Shown here piece by piece: positions 16,638 through 26,573 of a stretch of 52,323 nucleotides of DNA; the first letter of the stretch is position 1, and each line of letters begins with the position of its first letter. The notes under the pieces are model-generated. The model was not told the origin of the DNA. It saw only the letters and a list, made by a program, of their open reading frames with translations, and made no database searches. Origin of the DNA: an uncultured Halieaceae bacterium (GTDB taxonomy: Bacteria; Pseudomonadota; Gammaproteobacteria; Pseudomonadales; Halieaceae); contig CALJGI010000001.1 in the NCBI GenBank assembly GCA_938074045.1, forward strand, positions 1-52,323, in the 5' to 3' direction. The translations under genes and the position numbers were made by a program.

Positions 16638-18157
16638 CAGATACTCTCAGTACACTGCACGATGATGGGTTCCAGGTTATTGCCCGCTCTTACCGTGAAT
16701 TCCCGACGTACATCCCGGTAGCCAGGACGACTGCCCACGGCTACGTAGGTGCCGGGCTTAAGCGTCAGCGAATGGCTTTCAAATGTACCCAGTACAGCAA
16801 CTTTGCGCAGGGTGACGGCGGTCTGCTTATCTGAGCGCAATTCAATTCTTTGCGGCTTTATCGCATCCTCGAGAATGCCTGCCAGCGCTGCGATCTGCTG
16901 TTGTAAAATGGGTCCCTTGTCGCCGATGGTCGAGGCATCGCGAAATAAAATTCTGGCTGCCTCGTAAGCCCGGCTGTCGGCGAGGCGCTCGGGGGATTCG
17001 ATCGCGGCGCCGAGGTCGCGGTCCAGAGTTGCCCTGGCACCCGCCTTGATTTGTCCAACCCGGGCGAATACCAGGGAGTTGTCCTGGCGAAGCAAACCTT
17101 CGTAAGTGTCCAAAGCCTTTTGCCACTGCTCTTCTGACTCCGCTTTCTCAGCTGTGGCCCTGGCCGATTCTATGGCCCGCAGTGCTCGGGAGTCCTGAGC
17201 CTCGCGTAGCGCGGTCTGGACCTCTCCTGCTTGCGGTCGCAGGCCGGCAGCCACGCGGAACTGTTTCTCGGCCCTATCAAAGTTGCCCGCATTCAACGCC
17301 TCATATCCGGCTGACATCGCCGTATTAAAGCGCCGCGAAATCAACTCGTCCTCGATGGTGGCGAGAGTTGCGGTTGCACCGGTGTACTCGGGATCCAGCC
17401 TCCTTACCACTAGCAGGCGCTCCTTGGCCTCCAGCAAATCACCGCGTTGATACAGTATGTCGGCCTGCTGGACCAGCGCCAGTACTTGCTCAATATTGTT
17501 AGCACGGGCTGACCCAGCTATCGCGTCGTTGTCGATTGGATTAATGCGCAGTGCCAACGCAAAGGCTTCGCGTGCGCCCTGCGCGTTTAACTCGTTTAAA
17601 GCGACCTGTCCCTGACTGATTGCGTCGGCGAATATCTGATCAGCGCTGTCGCGAACAGAGCTCATCGCTGTTACGGCGTCGGAATAGTGATCGCGTGCCA
17701 CCGCAAAGTCTTTCGCTCTATATGATTCGTCTGCCAGTGCTGCGGTTTCCAGTGCCGCGTTATACGCATCCGTCGCCCAGTCAGGTGCCCCCTGTTCTTC
17801 CAGCTCAAACTGTAAATCCAGCAGCTGTCCCAGAACATCCTGAGCCTCCTTACGAATTTTGGCGGCCTGGGCTTCGGCCCAGGGCGAGCGTTCCGGCTCA
17901 CCAGCTCCCGCAGTGGAGGTTGTGCTGACTTCACCGTTGCTTGTGGTGGTGGCATCAATAGTGGGTTTTTCGACCGCATCGGGTAGCCAGAAAAACACGA
18001 TCGCTGCGATGATCATCAGACCAGTGAGTAGTGGTGGTATCCAGCGATTGCTCACCTGTGCCTGTTCCTGTGGTGCAAAATCAGCACTCAGGGCCGGGTC
18101 GGCGGGCTCGATTTGCTCAAATCCCGCCGGGATTATTTTATCTGGTTTGTCTGTCAT
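16637..18157 (-). CDS. TPR membrane protein with PEGA-like C-terminus
   Basis: 506 residues. A cytoplasmic N-terminus of about 36 residues and one membrane helix (about 40-60, PPLLTGLMIIAAIVFFWLP) place the rest in the periplasm. A Ser/Thr-rich linker is followed by a helical region (about 95-400) with TPR-like units such as YRAKDFAVARDHYSDAV, ALNAGNFDRAEKQFRVAAGLRP and WQKALDTYEGLLRQD. The last 80 residues are PEGA-like (SLTLKPGTYVAVGSRPGYRDV). Topology matches the next protein in the operon, so the two may pair across the inner membrane. It begins 48 bases after the 399-residue lipoprotein gene. Confidence 0.82.
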   Translation of the reverse strand: MTDKPDKIIPAGFEQIEPADPALSADFAPQEQAQVSNRWIPPLLTGLMIIAAIVFFWLPDAVEKPTIDATTTSNGEVSTTSTAGAGEPERSPWAEAQAAKIRKEAQDVLGQLLDLQFELEEQGAPDWATDAYNAALETAALADESYRAKDFAVARDHYSDAVTAMSSVRDSADQIFADAISQGQVALNELNAQGAREAFALALRINPIDNDAIAGSARANNIEQVLALVQQADILYQRGDLLEAKERLLVVRRLDPEYTGATATLATIEDELISRRFNTAMSAGYEALNAGNFDRAEKQFRVAAGLRPQAGEVQTALREAQDSRALRAIESARATAEKAESEEQWQKALDTYEGLLRQDNSLVFARVGQIKAGARATLDRDLGAAIESPERLADSRAYEAARILFRDASTIGDKGPILQQQIAALAGILEDAIKPQRIELRSDKQTAVTLRKVAVLGTFESHSLTLKPGTYVAVGSRPGYRDVRREFTVRAGNNLEPIIVQCTESI

Positions 18158-18205
18158 CCGACTCAGGTCACCGGCAAGTGCCTTTAATCTCCTATAATCG
18201 AGGTC

Positions 18206-19405
18206 TCAGCTTTTCCGGGCCGGGGTTTCAAGGTCCCCGATTTCTGCGTCGTATATGCTTTTCAGCAATTCTCGCCACTGGTCGTACTGATCGTTGACTG
18301 ATCCTGACAAGGTAATGGTTCGATCTTCCAGCTGAATAACCTGGGGAGTGACTTCGGCTTGCAGTGAAGTGCCTAATTCCTCAAGTGCTTCAACGTGAAT
18401 CTCAGCCTCGGTGCGCTTATCCAACCCCGACTTGACCATGTAACCGCCGCCGGCAATGGCTACATTACCAGCGGCCCTGGCTGAGCGATTTCCTGAGCTG
18501 GCTGCCGCTATCCCGGCTATAACCGAGGCCACACCTCCGATCAGTTGATCTCGCGCCGTCTTCCGCAGCTCGCGCAGGGCTATCACCTCACCATAGCTCT
18601 GTTTGCGCCACTCCTGGTAGGGCGCCAACATCTGACTGTTAAAGGAGGCATAGTGTTCCTGCAGGGTATCAATGAATAGATAATCCCGTTCGCGGATCTT
18701 TCGCACGCGCTCCAGCATAGGGTCGTCTTCAGCAGGCAGGCGAGCTACGGTCGTCCGACCCTTCTTGGTGGTTGTCAGATACTCAGAAAACGCGTCCGGG
18801 GAAAAGTTGCGCGCAAATGCCATCTCGGTGACCAGTCGAATCTCGCTGGTGGCAACATTCCCCAATGCGAGCTGTTTCTGCAGCAAATCATTGGCAATCC
18901 GGTTGTATACCGCTTGAAAGGGGTCCATACGGCTGCGACTACCCTGTTCATAGCTGTATTTTGAGGCCAAGCCGGTGTAATCCTCGTCCAGCCATACGCG
19001 CCCCGTGGTGTCGTGGGCGGCCACTTGCAAAGTGAGCTTTTCGCCGTCGGAATGAACAATGGTTGCCTCTACTGTGACGTCCACCGCCTGATCACCGTTT
19101 GGTATCACCCGCACCGCGCCCCAGGCCGCCGAGTTTTGTACCGCCTCCATGAGGACAAATGGCATGTAACGGGATTCTGCCATTCTCACTTCGGGGAAAA
19201 CGATTTCGTCGTACTCTTCATCTAACCCCGGGTCGAAGATGGCAATCCCTAAATCGAGCAATCGATGCTCCGGTATTTCTTCCGGTGACGACTGAACTGA
19301 TGGTATGGATGTACTTTTTACTGTCCCGCTTACGCATCCTGACAGGGTGAGAAAAAGGGCGAGCAGTAATCCGCCGCGGCGTAATTGTATTGCTGTTGTC
19401 ATCAC
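18206..19405 (-). CDS. Lipoprotein of the envelope operon with glycine-zipper segment
   Basis: 399 residues. A signal peptide ends in the lipobox LSGC with Val at +2 (outer-membrane sorting expected). The mature N-terminal half has strands such as LGIAIFDPG, a PEVRMAESRYMPF helix and VTVEATIVHSDGEKLTLQV. The middle is helical, followed by a Gly/Ala-rich hydrophobic patch (GGVASVIAGIAAASSG ... AIAGGGYMV) resembling a glycine zipper that may insert in or lie on a membrane. No named family comes to mind. The start overlaps the Ser/Pro-rich lipoprotein gene by four bases (ATGA). Confidence 0.8.
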   Translation of the reverse strand: MMTTAIQLRRGGLLLALFLTLSGCVSGTVKSTSIPSVQSSPEEIPEHRLLDLGIAIFDPGLDEEYDEIVFPEVRMAESRYMPFVLMEAVQNSAAWGAVRVIPNGDQAVDVTVEATIVHSDGEKLTLQVAAHDTTGRVWLDEDYTGLASKYSYEQGSRSRMDPFQAVYNRIANDLLQKQLALGNVATSEIRLVTEMAFARNFSPDAFSEYLTTTKKGRTTVARLPAEDDPMLERVRKIRERDYLFIDTLQEHYASFNSQMLAPYQEWRKQSYGEVIALRELRKTARDQLIGGVASVIAGIAAASSGNRSARAAGNVAIAGGGYMVKSGLDKRTEAEIHVEALEELGTSLQAEVTPQVIQLEDRTITLSGSVNDQYDQWRELLKSIYDAEIGDLETPARKS

Positions 19406-20403
19406 TCGATACCTTTGTATTTTCGGTACTCATCCCATAATTTTTCGCGCAGCTCGGGATCGGCCTCACGCATCGCAGCCTCCCTCAGCTGGCGGGCAAC
19501 AACATCGTCGTCATTGCCATCTGGAATATCGGCAGGCGGGGGATAGGCCGCTGCTGTTTGGCCGTAATCACCCTGACGACTGCTACCGGGAAAACCACCA
19601 GTGCCGGAATCGTTTGAGGAGGCGCTACCGGGTTCACCATAGACCGCGCCGGGATACTCGCCGCCCCCGGAGGGCTCGGGCACTTCCTCCATCGCGCCGG
19701 TACTGCTTGTAGCGGTGCGGCGGACATAATCCCTTTCCCGCAGAATCATGTCGTCGAACTCTCCGGTACCCCGCGCCAACTCGCTGTCCAGCACTGCCAC
19801 TTGTTCTGCCGTGGTCAACACAGGACCGCCGCCGGGTTCGCCGCCACCCTCAGCGCCGCCGCCACTGGCACCGCCACCGGCTTCGCTGTCAGATTCAGCA
19901 TCCGCTACGCTACTGCTGCTGGAAGATTCCACTTCTTCATCATCGAGGTCCGGCATGACATCGCTGGGCGAGGAGGGCAGCGGAGGCCCATCTTCAAACA
20001 CAACTTCATCCGGAATGCCGCCGCCGGGTTCCATACCAGCAGAATCCTCTGCACCGGCATCGGCAACGTCGCCCGCCTCGCTATCGGGCATTCCGGCGGA
20101 GGATGTCTCTCCCGAACTGGAGCCAGGGCTGGCGGAGGAACTGGGTGGACTGCTGGATGGAATGCTGGGCCTGCCTTCGGCGTCAGTGGGCGGACTGGAT
20201 GGCGATGGCATACCCGAACTGCTGCTTGGGGGCGAGGAACTCGGTGGCATGCTGCTGGAACTGGATGGTGAACTTGGTGTTGTCGGTGTCGAAGAGCTGG
20301 GGCACCCATTAAGTATTGCCACTGATGCCGTAACCACCAGTATGCGGGCCACGCTTTTCAGCTGGCAGGTGATTGGGAACGTGCTCGATTCACTCGAAAT
20401 CAT
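19402..20403 (-). CDS. Ser/Pro/Gly-rich low-complexity lipoprotein
   Basis: 333 residues from the ATG at 20403, which has GGAG seven bases upstream; a longer frame from 20439 would add residues before the signal peptide. The signal ends in lipobox LNGC with Pro at +2. Residues about 35-215 are extreme low complexity: runs of Ser and Pro, then Asp/Glu- and Gly-rich blocks. A conserved-looking helical C-terminus follows (ARQLREAAMREADPELREKLWDEYRKY). The long disordered stretch would let an outer-membrane-anchored protein reach through the peptidoglycan, placing the C-terminal helix near inner-membrane partners (inference). It overlaps the preceding gene by 14 bases. Confidence 0.78.
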   Translation of the reverse strand: MISSESSTFPITCQLKSVARILVVTASVAILNGCPSSSTPTTPSSPSSSSSMPPSSSPPSSSSGMPSPSSPPTDAEGRPSIPSSSPPSSSASPGSSSGETSSAGMPDSEAGDVADAGAEDSAGMEPGGGIPDEVVFEDGPPLPSSPSDVMPDLDDEEVESSSSSSVADAESDSEAGGGASGGGAEGGGEPGGGPVLTTAEQVAVLDSELARGTGEFDDMILRERDYVRRTATSSTGAMEEVPEPSGGGEYPGAVYGEPGSASSNDSGTGGFPGSSRQGDYGQTAAAYPPPADIPDGNDDDVVARQLREAAMREADPELREKLWDEYRKYKGIE

Positions 20404-21727
20404 GGCGCTTCTCCATATTGTAGGCAACGGGCACACCATCGGCGAAGGCCGGTCGAAATTGTGCGCGCTTCAATTTGCGTAGCGTTCGCGCTATACGAGG
20501 GTCATCGATAGAGGGGTGGGCTTCCAAAACCTCAAAGTCGTTCGCTCGTCCCCGTTCGTTGACGATGTAAGTTAGATTTACCCATCCCGGTCCCAGACTG
20601 TCCTCGCTTTTTGGTGACCGCACATAAAACCCGGAACTGAGATCAATCCCCCTGGGTAGATTTGACGGAGCGCCTAGTAGTTCTGCTCGGCGTTCTTCAC
20701 CGCCGGGGATATTACCCATCTCTTCCCATGCCCTGGCATACAGGCGATGAGCTCCGCCGTGCTTGCGGTTCATCAGGAACCAGTCAGCCAAGGCGATGGT
20801 ATTTTCCGGAACGCCAAATGGTGGGGCGTCCGGGTTGTTTTCGTAAATGACGCGCATAGCTTCAATGGCGTCTCTGCCGCGCTTGAATGCGACCTGACTG
20901 AGCCTGGAAACTCTTGTTTCATCGATACTGCCACCCTCCTCGAGGGCAGAATCACGGAGCGTGCGATTAGTGTAACCGTGCTCACCGTTGTATCGGCCAA
21001 GCAGGAAATGAGATTCCACCAGTCCGTTGAGAGGAACCAGCAGTTCAAGGGCGTGATTGCCGTGGATGCTGCGGATGAGAGCATGCACCTTCGTATAAAT
21101 GTCGTACATGGAGAGCAGTCGCGTGTACGAGGTTTTGCCAACATCGGCCAGATAGGTTCTGCGTTGCCAGTCGGCATATCGCATCATCGCATCAGCCCGT
21201 TCGGGATCATCCAGACCATAGCCTTCCCGAGAGATGTAATACAGGTACCGCTGTCGTTCGTCGGCGGTCTCGAGGTCACCCATAGCAAGCAGACTGTCTA
21301 TAAGGCTATTGGTAACCGGAATTTGCTCAACATTGTTCAGCCCGCTGTTGACGCGGGTGAGATGAATAGATCGCGTGAACTGACGGATAGCCGCAGGGTG
21401 GTCGCCGATTGCAGCGTAAAGCTCGCCAAGCCCCAACAATTGCTGAGAGAGATTGCTCGCATATGGCCCCTGATCCGCCTCCAAATCTGATATTTCATTG
21501 AGGTAGACAGCAATATCGCGTTCGTAAGCGCGTCGATTTTGCTCGATCTCGTTGAGTCTGTCATCGGTGGCTTCAACAGCATCGACCGCATCGATTTCGG
21601 TACTTGTTGCCGGGCCTTCCGGCAATACTGCATCCTGCGCGAGTACGCTCTGCGCACCTATGGCCGCGGCCAGCGTGATGACAGCCACTGCACGAGTGGT
21701 AAGTTGGCTAGGTAAGTGGAGCTTCAT
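20390..21727 (-). CDS. Periplasmic TPR-like protein with TonB C-terminal-like domain
   Basis: 445 residues from ATG 21727. A cleavable signal peptide ends near VLAQD; a longer frame from a TTG at 21769 would move the signal peptide inward and is unlikely. The middle is helical with TPR-like units (LLGLGELYAAIGDHPAAIRQF). The last 85 residues resemble the TonB C-terminal domain: GWVNLTYIVNERGRANDFEV, then LRKLKRAQFRPAFADGVPV. Usual TonB proteins have an N-terminal membrane anchor; here it is replaced by a signal peptide, so the protein should be soluble in the periplasm. First gene of the envelope operon, divergent from the thioesterase gene. In TonB systems this domain contacts outer-membrane partners or peptidoglycan. 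Confidence 0.8.
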   Translation of the reverse strand: MKLHLPSQLTTRAVAVITLAAAIGAQSVLAQDAVLPEGPATSTEIDAVDAVEATDDRLNEIEQNRRAYERDIAVYLNEISDLEADQGPYASNLSQQLLGLGELYAAIGDHPAAIRQFTRSIHLTRVNSGLNNVEQIPVTNSLIDSLLAMGDLETADERQRYLYYISREGYGLDDPERADAMMRYADWQRRTYLADVGKTSYTRLLSMYDIYTKVHALIRSIHGNHALELLVPLNGLVESHFLLGRYNGEHGYTNRTLRDSALEEGGSIDETRVSRLSQVAFKRGRDAIEAMRVIYENNPDAPPFGVPENTIALADWFLMNRKHGGAHRLYARAWEEMGNIPGGEERRAELLGAPSNLPRGIDLSSGFYVRSPKSEDSLGPGWVNLTYIVNERGRANDFEVLEAHPSIDDPRIARTLRKLKRAQFRPAFADGVPVAYNMEKRHDFE

Positions 21728-21920
21728 GTGTCTAACTGATATTGAATACCTGATGGGTTTGGACCGCAAATTCCCCTGGTGGTTTCATCACTGTACACGA
21801 GGATAGCTGCCTGCAAGAATGAATATATTACATGTATTACGAGTATCCTGACGAATGCCACAGCCCGCGGCAAGGGTCTTCGGTTAGTATAGTGCGGTGT
21901 GGTTTAAGGAGGCAAAAGTG

Positions 21921-22712
21921 ATGAGCAGGTTCGAACAGGCGACGGCATTGGAAAAACTGGGAGAAAACCGCTATGCCGGCGAAATTCACCGGGGCTGGCG
22001 GGTTGGAGAAGCTGCCAACGGTGGCTATGCGCTCGCCATCGTCGCCCGGGCGCTGAGCGACACGCTCGATCATGCTGATCCGATGACTGTGCATGCGCTC
22101 TACCTGGCGCCCGCGGTGCTGGGGCCGCTGGAAGTCGAAGTTGAGGTGCTCAGGGCCAGTAAAAGTATGAGTCATGCCGTAGGCAGATTAATGCAGGAAG
22201 GACACTGTAAGTTGCAGGTAACCGCGGTTTACACCGATTTTACGGCGCAGAAAGGGGAGAGCTTCCAGTTGCGTGAGCGCTTTCCCGTCAGCCCGCTGGA
22301 AGAATGTGAATACCTGGTCGCGAGGGGCGTTGAGTTTCGCGAACAAGTGGATATACACGTAGAACCCGGCGGTGGGTTTTCCCGGGAGACCACAGGTGTG
22401 GATGCATGTTTGCGTGGTTGGATGCAGTTTGCTGATGGCGCTGATTTCGATTTGCTGGGGTCATTGATGGCCGCTGACGCTTGCCCTCCGCCGGTTATGC
22501 GCTATGTCGGTCTGGTGCCCTGGATCCCAACCGTTGACCTCAATGTCCAGATTCGCGGTTATCCGGCCCCCGGGCCGCTGCAAATGCGGCAGCGCAGTCG
22601 ATTTATGACGGCTGGCCTGGTGGAAGCCGATGGTGAGCTGTGGGACAGCGCCGGTAAGCTGGTTGCCATCAGCCGACAGTTGCAGAAGGTCAGAGCGCCC
22701 AAGCGCGGATGA
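21921..22712 (+). CDS. Acyl-CoA thioesterase family protein (double hotdog)
   Basis: 263 residues. The start ATG 21921 has AGGAGG eight bases upstream; a frame from 21897 has no such site. The N-terminal half shows [22 protein letters not shown], a typical start of the TesB-like/4HBT_3 double-hotdog proteins, and the C-terminal half [20 protein letters not shown] and [24 protein letters not shown]. These hydrolyse acyl-CoA thioesters in the cytoplasm; the substrate cannot be read from sequence. It overlaps recQ by four bases (ATGA), so both are translated from one message. Confidence 0.82.
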   Translation: MSRFEQATALEKLGENRYAGEIHRGWRVGEAANGGYALAIVARALSDTLDHADPMTVHALYLAPAVLGPLEVEVEVLRASKSMSHAVGRLMQEGHCKLQVTAVYTDFTAQKGESFQLRERFPVSPLEECEYLVARGVEFREQVDIHVEPGGGFSRETTGVDACLRGWMQFADGADFDLLGSLMAADACPPPVMRYVGLVPWIPTVDLNVQIRGYPAPGPLQMRQRSRFMTAGLVEADGELWDSAGKLVAISRQLQKVRAPKRG

Positions 22713-24550
22713 GTCACGCCGATGTCAGGTCCGAGGGTGCAGCGCTTGCAATTCTGCGCTCCACCTTCGGTTTCCACGAATTCAGATACCCCCAGGCGGA
22801 TATTATCGCCGATGTCGCTGCCGGGCGAGATGCTCTGGTGCTTATGCCGACAGGCGGTGGGAAATCACTCTGCTATCAAATACCCAGTCTGCTGCGATCG
22901 GGTTGCGGGATCGTCATCTCACCGCTGATTGCCTTGATGCAGGACCAGGTAAATGCCCTGCGTGTTGTGGGTGTGCGAGCCAGCTGCCTCAACTCCACAA
23001 TGACGCTTGATCAGGTGCGTGCTGTTGAGACCGCCCTCTTGAACGGGGAGTTGGACCTTCTTTATGTTGCTCCTGAGCGTTTGGTGCAGGAGCGCACGCA
23101 AGCGCTGCTGGCCAGATCCGATATTGCACTTTTTGCTATCGATGAGGCCCATTGTGTGTCCCAGTGGGGTCACGATTTCCGCGCCGACTACCTGGAGCTG
23201 GCGGTTTTGCAGGAACGTTTTCCCGCCGTGCCGCGGGTGGCGCTGACGGCAACCGCCGATGCGCGCACCCGTGCCGAGATTGTGAGCAGGCTGGAGTTGC
23301 ATGGTGCCACGCAGTATGCGGTCAGCTTCGACCGGCCCAACATCTGTTATCGCATTGCACTGAAGGACAACGCACGGCAGCAATTGCTGCGCTTCCTGCG
23401 CGAGGAACACGTGGGCCACTGCGGGATAATATACTGCCTGTCACGACGAAAGACGGAAGACACCGCTGCCTGGCTTCAGCAGCAAGGTTTTGAGGCGCTG
23501 CCCTATCACGCTGGGTTGAGTGCTGCGCAGCGCGCGGACCATCAGGCCCGATTCCTGCGTGGGGAAGATACGATTGTGGTGGCGACAATTGCTTTTGGCA
23601 TGGGTATCGATAAGCCCGATGTGAGATTTGTCGCCCATTTGGACCTGCCAAAGACAGTGGAAGCCTATTACCAGGAGACTGGTCGAGCGGGGAGGGATGG
23701 TCAACCCGCCGATGCCTGGATGGTTTATGGGCTGCAGGATGTGATCAAGCTGCGGCAAATGATGGCGGAGTCCGATGCGGGTGAAGCGCACAAAAGAGCT
23801 GAGCAACAGCGTTTGAATGCACTGCTGGGCTTGTGTGAAATCAACACCTGCCGGCGCCACGCACTGCTGCATTATTTTGGCGAGGAGTCGCCGGATGCAT
23901 GCGGTAACTGTGACACCTGTATCACACCCGTCGAAACCTGGGATGGCACCGAGGCGGCGCAAAAGGCCATTAGTGCCGTCTACCGTACCGGCCAGCGGTT
24001 TGGCGTCAATCACCTGATTGATGTATTGCGTGGCGCTGATACCGCCAAAGTCCGGCAGTTTCATCATCAGGAGCTGCCCACATTTGGGGTTGGTGTTGAA
24101 CTCGACGCCAAGCGCTGGCGTTCCGTGTTCAGGCAATTGGTGGCGCGCGCCTATCTGGAGGTCAATCTGGATCGGCATGGAGCGCTGGTATTGCGGGATG
24201 AGTGCCGCCCGGTTCTGCGTGGGGAAGAAACGATCGCACTGCGTGTTGACGTCGGCAAGACAGTGCGTCGCGACAAGAAGCGCGGCGGTTCCATAGCCGT
24301 GACGGATTCAGTGCTTTGGGAGTTGGTGCGCGAGCACCGCCGACAGCTCGCCCTGGATCAGGGTGTACCCCCCTACGTGATTTTTCATGACAGCACCCTG
24401 GCAGAGATGGTGAATGTGCGGCCGAGGACGCGGCTCGAATTCGCCGATTTGAGTGGCGTCGGGGCCAGCAAGCTGGAGAAATACAGTGAGGGGTTTCTCG
24501 GCGTGTTGGCGGATTATGCCGATCAGGTGCCCGCAGAAAGTCTATCCTAG
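22709..24550 (+). CDS. recQ: ATP-dependent DNA helicase RecQ
   Basis: 613 residues, the length of RecQ. Walker A is MPTGGGKS (46-53); the DEAH box with the aromatic-rich loop, [14 protein letters not shown], begins near 145; motif VI reads [11 protein letters not shown]. The zinc-binding RecQ-Ct domain shows [17 protein letters not shown] followed by CGNCDTC, and the C-terminus (about 530-605) is an HRDC domain with [14 protein letters not shown]. It unwinds DNA 3'-5' in recombination and fork repair. Its TAG stop shares the palindrome CTAG with the TAG stop of the convergent liuD, a four-base overlap. Confidence 0.96.
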   Translation: MSHADVRSEGAALAILRSTFGFHEFRYPQADIIADVAAGRDALVLMPTGGGKSLCYQIPSLLRSGCGIVISPLIALMQDQVNALRVVGVRASCLNSTMTLDQVRAVETALLNGELDLLYVAPERLVQERTQALLARSDIALFAIDEAHCVSQWGHDFRADYLELAVLQERFPAVPRVALTATADARTRAEIVSRLELHGATQYAVSFDRPNICYRIALKDNARQQLLRFLREEHVGHCGIIYCLSRRKTEDTAAWLQQQGFEALPYHAGLSAAQRADHQARFLRGEDTIVVATIAFGMGIDKPDVRFVAHLDLPKTVEAYYQETGRAGRDGQPADAWMVYGLQDVIKLRQMMAESDAGEAHKRAEQQRLNALLGLCEINTCRRHALLHYFGEESPDACGNCDTCITPVETWDGTEAAQKAISAVYRTGQRFGVNHLIDVLRGADTAKVRQFHHQELPTFGVGVELDAKRWRSVFRQLVARAYLEVNLDRHGALVLRDECRPVLRGEETIALRVDVGKTVRRDKKRGGSIAVTDSVLWELVREHRRQLALDQGVPPYVIFHDSTLAEMVNVRPRTRLEFADLSGVGASKLEKYSEGFLGVLADYADQVPAESLS

Positions 24551-26559
24551 AACTCCTCGAGCACCTCGAATTTCAGAAGAGGAGCGCCTCCATCCACCAG
24601 GTCACCGGGTTGGAAGAGGAACTGTGTAACCTTACCTTCGCGGTGTGCAGAGATAGTTTGTTCCATTTTCATGGCTTCCATCACCAGCAGAGCATCACCC
24701 GCGGTAACGGGAGCACCTGTTTCCACCAGTAAAGCAACAATGGTGCCATTCATGGGGGCGGTAAAATCACTACCCACCGATACATCTTCGTCAACACCGA
24801 GATCGGGTTCAGGAAAGCGGAAGTGACAGGCGAAATCTGCGGTATACAAAGAATAGGAGTCGTCTTGTTCCGCAACACTGACCCGATGCCTGTGGCCATC
24901 GATGGTGGCGGTCAATTCATCCGCGTCCAGCTGACCCGAACATATCCAGTTGTTTTCTGCGTGTTGCAAGCGATAAGCACCGGCGCTATCCACGGTGATG
25001 GATATGCCGTACTCGACGCCCTGGTATTCGATGCTGATCACCCGTTCACCAACAGAATTCAAACGCCAGTTGCTGCTGATCCCGAAGGGCGACCAACGAT
25101 CAGCGGATGATTGCTGTGCGATTTGGGATTTGCGCTCACCCGCCAGCATTGAGTAGAGGGCAGCCAGGGGGAGAACTCGACTCAGGTCAGCGTCAGATTG
25201 GTGGAAAATCTGCTCCCGGTGCCGCTCGATAAACCCAGTGTCTAGCTCAGCGCCGGCGAAGGCATCCGTACTACTGAGGTTATACAAAAACTCAACGTTG
25301 GTCGTGATCCCCGCGATTTCGTACTGGCGCAAGGCGTCCCGCAATCGGGCCAGAGCGCTGCTGCGGCTCTCATCCCAGGTAATCAGTTTGGCGATCATGG
25401 GGTCATAGTGAACGCTGACCACGTCGCCACGGCGTACGCCGGTATCGACGCGAACATGCCTGGACTCAGCAGGGGGGACCAGGTGATGCAGGGAGCCGGT
25501 TTCCGGCATGAAGTCACGATCGGGATCCTCGGCATAAATACGCGCTTCGAAGGCGTGTCCCGTGATCTGAATAGCATCTTGCTCCAGAGGCAGCGGCTCT
25601 CCCGTTGCAACGCGCAGCTGCCACTCGACCAGGTCGACACCCGTGATCATCTCGGTAACCGGGTGTTCTACCTGTAGACGCGTGTTCATTTCCATAAAAT
25701 AGAACACGCCGTCACTGTCGAGTAAGAACTCAACGGTACCAGCGCCTTCATAGTCGATGGCCCGGGCCGCCGCGATGGCAGCCTCGCCCATGCGTTTTCT
25801 CAGCGCTTGATCCACACCGGGCGCAGGTGCTTCTTCTATGACCTTCTGATGACGGCGTTGCACTGAACAGTCACGCTCTGCGAGATAGACGGCGTTGCCC
25901 AGGGAATCACAGAATACCTGAATTTCGACATGTCGAGGACCGACCAGGTATTTCTCGACCAACATGCGGTCATCGCCAAAGCTTGAACTCGCTTCGCGTC
26001 TTGCGGCGTCCAGTGCCGCAGAGAATTCATCATCGGACCAGACCTGACGCATGCCTTTGCCACCACCCCCGGCCGTTGCCTTGAGCAGCACCGGAAAGCC
26101 CATCTCACGGGCTGCTGCGGCGAGCACATCATCGCTTTGGTCTTCGTCGTGGTAACCCGGGACCAGAGGTACTCCCGCCGACTCCATGATGCGCTTGGCG
26201 GCAGATTTGGAACCCATGGCGTCTATCGCCGCAGGCGGTGGCCCAATAAAGCAAATACCGGCCTTTTCACAGTCGAGGGCAAAGCCGCTGTTCTCACTTA
26301 AAAATCCGTAGCCGGGATGTATGGCTTCTGCGCCGGTCTGCCGGGCCGCTGCGATGATCTTGTCACCGCATAAATAGGAGTCCCGCGCCGGCGCCGGTCC
26401 AATGTGAATCGCTTCGTCGGCCAGTGATGTATGGAGGGCATCGCGGTCAGCATCGGAATAAACGGCCACGGTTTTTACGCCCAACCGCTGTGCCGTTTTG
26501 ATGACACGACAGGCGATTTCGCCGCGATTTGCAATCAGGATTTTGTTAAACATCGTCAT
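24547..26559 (-). CDS. liuD: Methylcrotonyl-CoA carboxylase biotin-carrying alpha subunit
   Basis: 670 residues. An N-terminal biotin carboxylase ([16 protein letters not shown], glycine-rich ATP loop [24 protein letters not shown]) is followed by a linker domain and a C-terminal biotinyl domain with VMEAMKME, whose lysine is biotinylated. Together with the carboxyltransferase just upstream it converts 3-methylcrotonyl-CoA to 3-methylglutaconyl-CoA in leucine breakdown. Context (liuR-liuA-liuB) decides between this and acetyl- or propionyl-CoA carboxylase. The ATG has GGAG six bases upstream and lies 14 bases after liuB. BirA, encoded at 30500-31474, should attach the biotin. Confidence 0.9.
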   Translation of the reverse strand: MTMFNKILIANRGEIACRVIKTAQRLGVKTVAVYSDADRDALHTSLADEAIHIGPAPARDSYLCGDKIIAAARQTGAEAIHPGYGFLSENSGFALDCEKAGICFIGPPPAAIDAMGSKSAAKRIMESAGVPLVPGYHDEDQSDDVLAAAAREMGFPVLLKATAGGGGKGMRQVWSDDEFSAALDAARREASSSFGDDRMLVEKYLVGPRHVEIQVFCDSLGNAVYLAERDCSVQRRHQKVIEEAPAPGVDQALRKRMGEAAIAAARAIDYEGAGTVEFLLDSDGVFYFMEMNTRLQVEHPVTEMITGVDLVEWQLRVATGEPLPLEQDAIQITGHAFEARIYAEDPDRDFMPETGSLHHLVPPAESRHVRVDTGVRRGDVVSVHYDPMIAKLITWDESRSSALARLRDALRQYEIAGITTNVEFLYNLSSTDAFAGAELDTGFIERHREQIFHQSDADLSRVLPLAALYSMLAGERKSQIAQQSSADRWSPFGISSNWRLNSVGERVISIEYQGVEYGISITVDSAGAYRLQHAENNWICSGQLDADELTATIDGHRHRVSVAEQDDSYSLYTADFACHFRFPEPDLGVDEDVSVGSDFTAPMNGTIVALLVETGAPVTAGDALLVMEAMKMEQTISAHREGKVTQFLFQPGDLVDGGAPLLKFEVLEEF

Positions 26560-26573
26560 GACAATCTCCGGCG

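Noticed and set aside
7294..21727. Identity of the envelope operon as Zorya, type VI secretion or plain Tol/Ton
   Set aside because: No ZorC or ZorD helicase, no OmpA-type MotB, no T6SS sheath, Hcp or VgrG, and no TolA, TolB or Pal are present; only the ExbB-like channel is shared.
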